Assembly (NCBI GenBank): GCA_036897625.1
Contig: JAYMTA010000055.1
Coordinates: 1 to 50,317, forward strand
Length of the DNA: 50,317 bases
DNA from: Pelargonium cotyledonis
Lineage: Eukaryota; Streptophyta; Magnoliopsida; Geraniales; Geraniaceae
Reading direction: 5' to 3'
Notes under the pieces: model-generated
What the model was told of the DNA's origin: nothing
The model's database searches: none
Seen by the model: the letters and a program-made list of their open reading frames with translations, nothing else
Translations under genes and position numbers: made by a program
Shown here: piece after piece, positions 11,064-23,400 of the stretch
Position numbering within the stretch: the stretch's first letter is position 1
How the letters are laid out: each line of letters opens with the position of its first letter

Positions 11064-11070
11064 ATATATA
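11064..11070 (-). promoter_or_regulatory. TATA box of the intact GDSL gene
   Basis: On the minus strand TATATAT lies about 40 nt upstream of the ATG at 11026. The expected transcription start is close to 11035, which excludes the ATG at 11065 as the translation start. Confidence 0.6.
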
Positions 11071-11099
11071 GATACTAGCTTTCTAGACTATTCTGTAGC

Positions 11100-14000
11100 C
11101 AACAGCTCTGGTGGGCAATAAACACATTATAACATATCAGCAGATTCTCGAGATCTCAGGTTCAAGCCTCAGTTGTTACGATTTATATCAGAAGACGGAT
11201 AGCTAGAATTGAATGATTGATGGGTATGGGGTGAGGGTCATAAATTTACAGGTAGACTTGAATGAAAATCTAGTTGGGTGCTTTAAATGAGCTACATATG
11301 TGCCCCCAACCAACTCTCTCACGGGTCAATTTTGATCTGTACAGAAACTGCAAGTTTTGGACCTTTCCCTCAGATCAGTACAAGTGTTTTGATACGTGTG
11401 TTCGATCCATTGATGGTCACTAATTCTGGATATAACTTGCCGTCTCTTTGGTGTAGATCCTTAAATGTTCAAACTACTATTGTATGCATACAGATGGATG
11501 GTACTAAATGCAGTGTGTAAGGTTATGACATGTTGTTTAAGGACAGTATTTGAGAAACAACATGGTCAAATGTCATCAAGAATATTGGACTGAAGTAGCA
11601 AGTAACTAGGAGATAAATGGACTGTACATGCATGTTTTGAGCTATGGATTTAACAATTACCTTAATGTAAAGCATATGTTTCAGGTTTTAAGCCTTGACC
11701 ATGCATGAGCCATTTGGTTGATCTGTCTCTGTGGTGTTAATGGAACCAACCACAACTAAGAGTATAAACTAGAACAATGATGAGGTGCAACAATATGGCA
11801 ATTCACAGTGAGGAGGGAGGAGAAGAAGGCATTTAACAAGAGCCGCCAAATGTGGAACCATGTAGCATCTTATAAAGTTAAGTGAGAAATATGCAAATTC
11901 TGCGCTGTCAATAGTACTGTACCAGACAAATACATGTAACTCCCAAAACCACAAATGAATATGCAAATGAAGAGTGTGCACTCTCGTAATAAGTTAGTAA
12001 GTTTAATATTGTAACTTATGATTATGAGAATATGTGAGTAAATATTGAAATTTTCTTCCTATTCTTTGATTTAGAGGATGAGGAATATATTTAGGTAGTG
12101 TTTGTCATTCTTTTTCCTCAAAACTTGTCCACAGAATCTCATACAATGATTTTGACTTTCACTACTAAGAAGTCAATTTTATTAATAGGTTACACTTGCG
12201 GTATTATACATATAACTACTTTATGTCATATTTTTACTAATGCAGAATACTTTAGTTCCCACTTCAACATCATAAACTCATCAGATGCAGGTGTTCGAAA
12301 TTGCGTCTGTGATAGTAATCAACATTCTTATATATGTATGCGAACAAATATGAGATAGGTACTACGATATATGCATAATGCTCTTCCATTGAATGATGAG
12401 AACCTGGCAAGACGGTACCATTGATCACAGCTATATGCTCTTTGACTATGGATTCAATCCTTGAGTATGGTTTGCTTCTCCATTATCTCTATATAGTACG
12501 TGAACAATATTTTGAGTTAATCAAGACATGATAGGCAAACTGGTTTTAACACTTTGATTTTTTTTTTAAATCTCAAGTTTGAGCTTTCTTGTCGACGTTA
12601 TGGGTTGTGAGATGAGGTTTAGGGTGACGCTCCCTTTGAGAAGTGAGAAATATTGTTACTTTTTGTGGGGTGAGTTTATAAAGTGAGAAATATTGTTACT
12701 TCGAATATGACGTCTTGTTGCTGATAAAAATAAATATATATATTCGGATTATTGAATAGTTTTTTTTAAAAAAACTTGGGAAGAACCTGAATTTTGGTCC
12801 CTTTGTCATGGTTTGCTAAAAGTCTAAAACGATCCTTGAGACCTCGCTTCAAGGTTAACAGATCATGCCTCTCTTCCTATTTGTATAGCATCAAACACTT
12901 GGAATAAAATAAGCATTATGTTGTATTATATGCATAATACTTGGGCTTGGTGTCTTGGGGTCGTTCGTCATTTGCCGCACGGTACGTGAACCGTCAGCAT
13001 GGAAAGATTGCTTACGCGGAGGTAAGAAACACATGACAACATGTAAGATGCATGCATGTATTTAGAAAAAAAAAAATGAAAACCTTGGTTAAGATTATTG
13101 GATGGTGAGTATAATACTTTCTTATATAATTTTCCCAAAAATGCGAGTTCACAATCTTGATGCAATGTCTTGATTATCCATTGATAAAAATTAATTGTCT
13201 ATGTATTTTTTTATAATCTAAAATGGTTCCTTAATTAATTTTGCCTTTGGATCCAATTTCATCAATTAACATTTTTTAAAACTCATAATGAACATGAAAT
13301 GGTAATTATCATTAGTTATTACATTAAAAGTTTAGGAAGTACTTCAAGTTAAAAAATAAATAAATTTGAATATCAAATTGGTCTAAACACGATCGTTCAA
13401 AAACCAAATTGATTACTTTATCTAAAAAAAATATTATTTCACTAATCATCATTGATGCTTGTATTATAAATTCATATGTGTATCAGCTGTCTATATAGTA
13501 TAAATATTTAACTAAGCAATATTTTTGATTGATTAACTATATATTATCTAAACAAAATATTTATTAACTTAAATTACACAAAATCAAAAGTACTTTTATT
13601 ACATATGTGAATAGTAGAAAACATTACTTTGCAAGCGTCTTTTTTTTTTTGATAAAAACTTTACTAGCTTTTGCATCTTTAAATTAAATTAAAGACACTT
13701 TCATATAAAATAAAATAAAGACTCGAAAAGCATGTAAAAAAGTTGAACATGATTCACATGAAATTCAAATATGCTTATTGCTTTCCTAGTGGTGGTGTGA
13801 ATATTCTCTTCAACATGAGTTTGAAATTTGATGAATATAGCTTTGGCAATTTCTTTTATTAATTTATATTTAACTCATTTTAGAAACAAAGCCACTGGTG
13901 ACCGGTAGTGAGTACTATTCTTCTCATACTTTTCAACGAATTAAGCTAAAACTAAAGAAGTTTCTAATATAAAAAAGAAAGAAAGAAATGAAAACTTAAT

Positions 14001-14271
14001 ACAATTATCATCACACCATTTCACACCCAATTTGACAATTTTCTACTGTCTTTTTTCTTTTTAAATTCTTAGCCTACAAGTAAACTTTAATTGACAAACG
14101 TCCAAAAGGTGACCAATAAGATCACGCCACGTAACCGGTCGTCTCTAATGGGACGGTGATTCGCGTTCCACGTTGCCTCAACCAGTGGCAATATCGTAAA
14201 TAAACCAGTTCTCCCATATCTCTTTTCCCGCTATCGCCGCGTTAGGAGATACACACACACACGCACACAAC
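11100..14271. other. Intergenic region between GDSL and CALS10
   Basis: About 3.2 kb of AT-rich DNA separates these divergently transcribed genes. I see no supported gene. A 20-base unit, agtgagaaatattgttactt, occurs twice near 12640 and 12680. Long A/T runs occur at about 13050 and 13640. The CALS10 promoter should occupy the right end, where the DNA becomes GC-richer from about 14120. No clear TATA box is visible there. Confidence 0.5.
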
Positions 14272-14295
14272 ATGCTCACATCGCTTACGCTCTGA
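14272..14295 (+). promoter_or_regulatory. Upstream ORF 1 in probable CALS10 5'UTR (7 codons)
   Basis: An ATG at 14272 opens a 7-codon frame (MLTSLTL) ending in TGA, 149 nt before the main ATG. It lies just after a short AC-repeat. Whether it is transcribed depends on the start site, which is unknown. Confidence 0.45.
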
Positions 14296-14394
14296 TTCGC
14301 TGAAGAAGATCTATCACCAGAGACTAGCTGTGTTCTTCGCAGAGTGTAGCTGAGTCGTCACGGTTCGACTTTGACTGAGTCGCACCACCCTCAC

Positions 14395-14439
14395 ATGGTA
14401 GACAAGATCGATCTGCGGTTGATTTTGATCTGCTGCTAG
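14395..14439 (+). promoter_or_regulatory. Upstream ORF 2 in probable CALS10 5'UTR (14 codons)
   Basis: An ATG at 14395 opens a 14-codon frame (MVDKIDLRLILICC) whose TAG ends five bases before the main ATG at 14445. A stop this close to the main start could reduce main-frame initiation. It is very likely inside the 5'UTR. No conservation data are available. Confidence 0.55.
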
Positions 14440-14444
14440 CGTAG

Positions 14445-17400
14445 ATGGCTAGGGTTTACGATAACTGGGAGAGGCTGGTTCGAGCCACCTTGGAGAGAGA
14501 GCAGACGCGGAATGCCGGCCAAGGCCACGAACGCACCCCCAGCGGCATCGCCGGCGCGGTACCGCCGTCGCTTGGCCGCTCCACCAACATCGATGCAATT
14601 CTGCAGGCGGCCGATGAGATTCAAGCTGAGGACCCCACCGTTGCGAGGATTTGTAAGTGGGTCTTTTGAATTTTAGTCAATTTTGGTGGCTAGACGCTTT
14701 GGATTACTTATTCGTTTTTGTGCCATCATGTTTTTTGTGAAGTATCTGTTGTTTGAACTTATGGAGTGCTTGTTTTAGTTGTTTGTTATAAAAAAGAAAA
14801 TGAGCAGTAAGTGAAAATGCAAAACATTTTAGTTGATCAGTTGAGAAGAGAATTGAACCTATAAATCGGCCACGAACTGGAGAGAAACAGAAGGAATTGT
14901 GTATCTTTGCGAGCATTTTGAAGCAAAAATTTGTTTATAATAGATTGTAGTCTCATATGGTAGTAATATATTATTCTAGTTAAGAATTCAAAACATGGAA
15001 TTGATTCTTTGAGTTGCTAGTATTTATTACATGTATGAAATGATTTTTCCTCACCAAAGATGGTCATTTACCAGGAATGAATAAATTAGGCCTCTTTAAG
15101 TATATTTTATTTTTATTCGGGACGGGTTGCTGTGGTTTATAACAATATTTATGGGAGAAGAGAGTAGGGTGGCTAAGATGGCTGTGTATGGGTTTATGCT
15201 CATCATCAACTCAACAAAACCAAATCATAACTTGAGATAATAACTTAGCACCAGAATGGAGTAGATGTCTTACAGTGACAAAAGCTAAAAGTAGGAATAT
15301 GTGAAGTTAGTGAAAATTTTGAACAGATAGAGGGACCGGTTTACGGTCAACGTCAGAGAGTAACCTGCCTTGTTTTGCCATAATTATCTTTTTCATAGGT
15401 TTAATTTGGAACTTGTTTCTTGTTGAATAAGAGGAGTGGTGAAAGTGGAATCAGTGCTTCGTGAATGTGCTCATTAGTCATCAGTCATCAGTCATCATGT
15501 CGTAACATATACTGATTGTTTGAAGCTTGAATGCATTTGACATCTGATGCTTCATGGTAAAAAAATGTAAGCCAACCCGAATGTGAAGTGGAACCGTGGA
15601 ATGGAATTTGGGTTGCTGATATGACATGTGGGTAATTTTGACTTATCTAAATCTCAAATGTGGACATGGCTCTTAGGACAGGTTTTATTTCCCTGGTTGG
15701 ATAATTGATAGTTCTTGTTCATTGACTTCTAGATCTACTTCCTTTGTTTTCTTAGTCGCTACTTGTTGCGAGATGTTACTTTTTGCGGCTTTCATTTTTC
15801 TTTTGAAGATTAATGCATATTTTTGGAGGTTATGTGCATGTCTCTGTTGATTTAATGATTATGCTACTTCTGTGTTATGATATTGATGTCATATTCATGC
15901 GAAAGCCATGGTTCAGTGTGTGAGCAGGCATATACTTTGGCACAGAACCTGGACCCCAGTAGCGATGGTAGAGGTGTTCTTCAATTCAAGACTGGGTTGA
16001 TGTCTGTTATCAAGGTATCCTAACTGTTGAATTTAAGTGTTACATATCTGTTGAAGAATAGCTTTTTTCCCACTATTATCCATTTTAATACATTGACTTA
16101 TAACCTTGTTTTAGAGCTTCTTATTTGTCACTATTTATGTAATTTGACCTTTTGAGGAGTTGACTATTTGCTGCAGCAAAAACTTGCCAAAAGGGATGGA
16201 GGTCCAATAGACCGCAATCGTGATATTGAACGGCTGTGGGAATTCTATCAACTGTATAAGAGACGCCATAGAGTGGATGATATCCAAAGAGAGGAACAAA
16301 AATGGCGGGAATCTGGAACTTTTAGTTCTAACCTGGGAGAGTATGATTAGCTTATCCTTATCTTTAATTTTCTCGTGAATCTAGTTGACAACATGAATGA
16401 CTGGGATGGGGTGGGTGAAAGGTGTATTTCTATAAAAAGGTAAAACTGACTAGATTGTAGTTAGGTTTTATAAATGGGGTGTCAATTTTTCTGTTCACAT
16501 AAATCCATATGATTTTAGATGCAATCTTCTGCAATGAGCAAAACTCCTGCCCTGTAAAACAGGGTTAATCCTACACCCAAACAGAGCACAATGCCCATAA
16601 CAAACCAATCACAGACACACTCTCCACTACCAAATTGTAGATCCTTATTTCTCTTTCAAGTTCTTAAAACATTTATTCTCATTGATTAAGGTATTTAGAA
16701 GATGCTGCACACCCATTTGCATAACTACCATTACAATCCAGTAAGAAACTCCATGACAACTCAGACCTCCTTTCATACAACACCACATCTACTAACTAAA
16801 GCCATACCAAACGACTCGACATACTACTAACTGAAACAATACAAAAGTGACGTCACACCACTTATTCTTAAGAGTTAAGACCCATCATGTGACTCACATG
16901 TTATCATCTTTGACCTTTCAAATTTGGGAGAGTTGGAATTCAAACATTGCTCCTTCATTAACAATATCCCTGAATTGTTGAAAGTGTAACATTTTCAGTT
17001 TTCTACTTTGCATGCTGAAACATTTTGTCATGTGCATTTATTTGTTGCTGAAGTGGTATTTGACTCTGCAGCATAAAGTATCTGGTGTTTTGTGATACTT
17101 ATTATTTCGTCTATTTTCTCAGTCTTCTATTGTGCAAAGACATTTTGCGCCAGTTTTCCATTTGTACAATAGTAGAATCTTGTGTTAGACTTTCCTTTTC
17201 ATATTATTTTTTTCTTACTACACACTCAATGTAGTACAATTCAGCTTCTGCTGCTTTTATCTATTCCAAGTGTCGTTTATATAAGCATTACTAATATGCA
17301 TAAACATATTGAGAATAGGGAACAACCTTGATTTTTTTTACTTTACTGTGATATGCTCTCTATATTTTATTCAATTTTGTTATTGATATAGGTTAGGATT

Positions 17401-20400
17401 CAGATACTCAGAAATGAAAAAGGTTTTTGCTACTCTGAGGGCCTTAGTAGATGTCATGGAGGTTCTCAGCAAAGATGCAGATTCAAGTGGAGTGGGAAGA
17501 TCTATTATGGAGGAGGTGCTTGTCTTATACCTTAACTTGGTTGTAAATTCCAAGAAGCTGCGCAATGCTTTTAATATTGAAAACTATACAGCTAGTCATT
17601 TATATGGAAGCATGGAAATTGCCATTTATCATTTTGAGAATCCATGCTTTGGTTTGCGTAACAGCTTGTATGGATACATCATACATAGATGTCCGGAAAG
17701 GGGAAGTTACATTTTTTATAGTTTTTACTTTCTTTGTTATTCAGCATTAACGTTTTCTTATTCTTTCAGCTGCGGAGAATCAGAACATCTGGCGCAGCAT
17801 TAACTGGTGAACTAATACCCTACAATATTGTTCCTTTGGAGACACCACCATTAACCATAACGAATGCTATTGGAGTATTTCCAGAAGTAAGTTGGAGGTT
17901 GACCTTGGATGAGAGATGTTGCTATAACACAATATTTTTTTGGGTTGCCACTCCTGTATTGTAGCAGTTTCTTTTTTTCCTTTTTTTTTACACAGCTCCC
18001 ACTCATTTGCTCTACTTATTATCTTGTGTCTTTTATCATATGTGATCAAGGTTATAGCTAGAACTTCAAAGTTGGTAGGACACATAAATTATTCTGCAAT
18101 GGAATTTCAATTCCGACTCGGTTGTTTTTTTATCTGTTGTATTTCGCTCAAGTTTTTTTAAGACACCTGCTTTTCTATATTGGGATGAACTTCCAGGTTA
18201 GAGGTGCAATATCTGCGATCAGATATACAGAACACTTTCCTCGACTTCCCTCTGATTATGAGATTTCAGGAGAACGTGATGCAGACATGTTTGATCTTCT
18301 GCAATATGTGTTTGGTTTTCAGGTTTGTGTATACCCATATCTTCTCTTGCAGTGTTTGATTGCAGTTTGGTGATGTTGGTATAAATTGCAACACGTGTGT
18401 GTGTATATATATATCTCTTTATTTTTTATTTTATTTTTATGCATGTTTAGCTTGCTGTGTTTGTAAATGTTCGAACGTGAAACCTTCCTAAGATTTAGAA
18501 CTACGAAACTAAAGGGTGAGTCCTTAAGACACCAATATTTGCTTGATGATCAGCCATAGAATTAGTTTCCCTCTGAGCTCAGACCACCTACAGACTACCA
18601 GTTTCCTTTCTTGATTCTTCAGTCTTCTTAAAACACTCCTGATCCTTCCATGATATTTGTGAAGATTCACCTCATTTCAATGCCCCCTGTGCTTGCTTGG
18701 AAATGTGAAATGTAACTAAAATTTAGTCTGTACCCTGTAATATAAATTCAGTAATATGACAAATATTTGATGTTATTAACAAAAATTCCTTAAACTATTT
18801 ACACTAGCTCTTGCCAAAGCTTAGCATTTTGCCCTCTTGCCCAATTCTTCAGTTCTAGGAATTGTTTGTTAAATGCTAAATATATAGTGTTTACCCCCTT
18901 TGTGTCAGTTCTAGGAATTATATGTGAAATGTGAAATATTTAGTATCTGAAAGCTTCAAGATCTGTAGTTATTAAGACTAATATCTCACTCAAGAGCTTG
19001 GCATAATGACACGTTTTCTCTCTTCCCCACTCCTCTCAAAGGGAGAGGACTAGTCAGTATTATTAAAGGTGCTGCCAGTTTATGGTTATTTGGAGCGTGA
19101 AATGCTCTGGTTGGTGAAACGAAAATAGGACTTGGAATATTAGGGGTTTTGGAATGCGGAACAGTGGGGTAGACTTTTTCAAAACACTAATTCAGAACGA
19201 AAAATGTTTGTCCGAGATGTGGAGTTTTGTTAGTAGATATATATGATATAATATTTTTATAAATAAACAAATTAACAAAAACATACTCAATAGTTTTTAT
19301 GTCTATATATGCATTAGGCTTTAGGTTTAGGAGTATAACATGTAAACCTTTATTTGCTACTATTAACGGTTGTTTCCAATCACAATTTAAAATAATCTTA
19401 TTCTTTGTTGGATGGAACCATATAGGTACCGTAATGTCAAATTTCATGTTTTGCAATGCTAGTGTGGTTCATGATTCACTACTTATTTAGTGATTTCCAG
19501 TAACTTATCAATTTAATAACTAGACACTTCTTCGTTTATTAAGAAATACTACCTCCGTTTCAAATTAAATGTCATTCTAGAGTCTAATTTTTCTTTCAAA
19601 ATAAATGTCACCTTCTATTTTTAACACACATATACACATTGTTTTCCCATAATGCCCTTTGTCATAATGAATTTCATATGAATGATATTGGACTAGCAAT
19701 GATGAGTTTTTTGTTTTTATTTAAGGGTAAGAAAGTCATTTAACATCTTTCCTTAATATGTTTGAAAAACTCTAAAACGACATTTAATTTAAAACGGAGG
19801 TATTCATATATTGATGTTTTGAAAGTAACTATATTGTTCATAAGAACCATATCATCTAAATACTTATAATTTGGTATATTTGGAAGCGATGCATTTAAAT
19901 TTTAGTCCTCATGCACTAAAGAGGGAAACTTGTTTTGAGTCTAATATAGCCTAACTCTTGGGCAGTTAACACATGTATTGTTATTTTATATGTTCATTTA
20001 CAATCTATTTCCAAATTTGCCGTTTCCTTGGATGTCGTAATTTTAATAAATTGCTATTTCTCTCATGCATTTCTAGTTAATTACTTTTCCCTATTTTGTA
20101 GAAAGACAACATAAGGAATCAGCGTGAACATATCGTACTTATGATAGCAAATGCTCAATCTCGATTTGGTATACCTGTCCAGGCCGACCCGGTGTGTATC
20201 CCATCTTATCTCAACATTGTTGTTGTTGCTGGTTGCTTTTGTTGTTCTATTTGGGCATGATTAAGCATTATGATGGCACATGTGGAGTTGTTTATTACTG
20301 GAGTTTGGTGGAGGCAATATTAGATGATGCCCTCTGTTCACTTTTTTGGAATGTGCAGAAAATAGATGAGAATGCTATCAATGAGGTTTTCTTGAAGGCG

Positions 20401-23400
20401 TTAGCTAACTACATCAAGTGGTGCAAATACTTGAGGATACGCCCTGTGTGGAACAGGTTTCTTCTGCAACCTGCTGTCATCTCAAAGTTTTTACTTCCTT
20501 TGTACACTTCTTACTGGCTGTCAATTATTATTATATTTTTTCCTGCAGTTTTGAATCTATTAATAGGGAGAGGAAGCTTTTTCTGGTTTCATTGTACTTT
20601 CTTATTTGGGGTGAAGCTGCAAATGTCCGTTTTCTTCCTGAATGTTTGTGCTATATATTCCACCGTGTAAGTCTTTACTGTTTAGATCACTTTGCCATTT
20701 GGTTTACTATCCTTTCTGTTCAGCTACAACGTAGAGGGAAGATGTTTACTTCTTTTGTTTACTGTTTTACGGCCCATAAATAATTAATTATCATTCTGCA
20801 GATGGCAATAGAGTTGGATGCTATATTGGATCATGGAGTAGCTAATCCTGCCGGATTCTGTATGACTGAAAATGGTTCTGTGTCATACCTTGATCAAATC
20901 ATCACTCCAATATATAAGACAATGGCGGCGGTTAGTGTTTCTGCATTCTCAATGTATCTTACATTATCTTTGCTGCACAGTGTCAAACTGCGGCTGCGGT
21001 TTTAACAGTCGAAGCATGCTTGCAATAGCGGAGCCAGAATTTGTAGGAAGGATGGGCGTAAATTATTAGGCAATATTAGTAAAAGTTAAAGGCTACCACA
21101 TCAATTTAATGACTGACTTTTTTAAGTTAAGCACTTGTTTTATTATATTTGAAACTAATTAAAAACAGTTAAAAGGGATCAGAAAACAGTGAACCAGTAA
21201 ATGAAAAATACAACTATAAAAGAAAAGGGAACAACCAGATGAAGAAAACAATATTGCAATGGGTGGGTTAGAACCTTGGCAGCAAAACTGCAAGAGAGGG
21301 CAACATTTGTCAACATTGCAGAGGCATTGTTAACAATTTAACATTTGTTTCAAATTCATATGTTATTTACTGGTGCCTAGGAGAGTTAAGGTAGGTGGTT
21401 GCCTACTACAGTCTACCCTTAGCTCCGCCACTGCATGCATGTTTACATGCATTTTGCAAATTGATTTTTAAAATTATTTTGTTAACAGTGTGTCAAACTG
21501 TTCCCAACAAATTTTGACCTGGAATCCTCACTACTCAAATATTTTTCAAGTATCTTCTGTTATTTATTAATTTTTATTATAGGAGCGTATTATATGTGTT
21601 CTGCTCCTTCCAAGTGCACAAAGTACTGCAGTTGCTTAAATGTGTTTTTCAGTCTTGAACTTGCTGTAGTATATGTTGGTTGATAATTAGTTTACAATTG
21701 ATGGGTAGTAAGATGTTCACTCATCATATGAAGTCCATTGCACAATCTTGACGTTAAAGTAAAGCTAAATTTGTATTGGATTTGAACAGAAATCTAAAGA
21801 TGGTTTGGTATCTTAGTGACTGCATTTCATGATTGATGCAGTAATCTTTGATGGGTTTTTATTGAATATTTCTCCAGTTTTTTGCCTGTAGTTTTGAACA
21901 TGTTATTCTGTTATTTATGCAGGAAGCAGATAGAAACAACAATGGGAAAGCTGCACATTCAGCTTGGCGGAATTATGATGACTTCAATGAATATTTTTGG
22001 TTTGTATATTGAGTGAGTTTTTGCTAGTACCTTTTCACAGGTTCATTATATAACCTCTTCTTCCTGTTTGCACTGCATTTTGTAGGTCACCTGCTTGCTT
22101 TGACTTAGGCTGGCCTATGAAGAGGGATTCCAAGTTTTTACTGCATCCTAAAAAAAGGAAAAGGGTTGGTTTTGCTGACTACCTCTAACCAAATTAAACA
22201 ATGTGTTTATGCGTGTGTGTGTCTCTTGCTTTTCATGTTTTAGAACTTCAAATAAGTTGTACTCCCTCCGTCCCAAAATGAGTGTCCTGTTTCTCTTGCA
22301 TTTTTGTCCCACAATGAGTGTCTTGTTTCCTTTTCTAGTAAGTTAGCTATGCATGAATTGTCAATAATATCCTTATAAAAAGTTAGTTAGGATCTCTCAA
22401 CACATGATCATGAGGATACAATAGTAAACATACCACACTAACTAACTTCTTCTTAATTATTCTCAAAATAGAAAGGAGGACACTCATTTTGGGACGGATG
22501 GAGTACATTCCATTTGATGAAATACTTGAATGTAGATTATAGTGCATATATGCGTGTTCCATTCATTTAGCACTTAAACTTTAAGCTTGAATGGTAAAAA
22601 AGGATTAGCGTAGCCGACACCAAAGGCTATGATACAATATGGAGTAATGAAGTGTTTCCCGTTTTGTAATACTTATTCAATATTTTCATGAAGAGTTTGA
22701 AATCTAGATCTTTTGGTGCTTGCTATGTTTGTATTTTTGTATCATGAATTTGGCTGTGAACTTTATATTTTCAATACTTTGCAAATTATAGTGATTTGTA
22801 TGATTTGATGTGATGGAATTAGCTCTGTGTATGAGAATGTTTTTGCCTCCTTCAACATTTACTCGCATAAAATTCTGCTGCTATTATTATATCATCTGAT
22901 TAACCCTTACATTTCCGTTCTATTTATCTCTTTCAAATTGGCAGACTGGAAAAAGCACTTTTGTTGAGCATAGAACATTTCTTCACTTATATCGAAGTTT
23001 TCATAGACTTTGGATCTTTTTGGTTTTGATGTTCCAGGTGAAGTTTTTTCTTCCTGTATAATATTGCTTTAATTTTGAGTTCTGGTTGCATATGCTTCAA
23101 TTGCAATCTATTTTCTCATATTTGCAGGCTTTGACAATTATAGCCTTCAATCATGGTAGTATCAATATGGATACTTTTAAGATAGTACTAAGCATTGGGC
23201 CAACATTTGTAATCATGACCTTCATAGAAAGTAAGTAGTTGGATTCTCTGGATACCGTTGTGATCACATTTATTAGCTGATTGAATCTTTAATCTCACTA
23301 TTGTTGAACTCGTCTTCTCTTGTTAATTGGTCATGTGCTGCCTATGTAGGTTGTTTAGATGTGTTGCTTATGTTTGGGGCTTACACAACGGCAAGAGGCA

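Noticed and set aside
11027..11065. An ATG 13 codons upstream as the start of the intact GDSL gene
   Set aside because: It overlaps the TATATAT element, so it should lie upstream of the transcription start.
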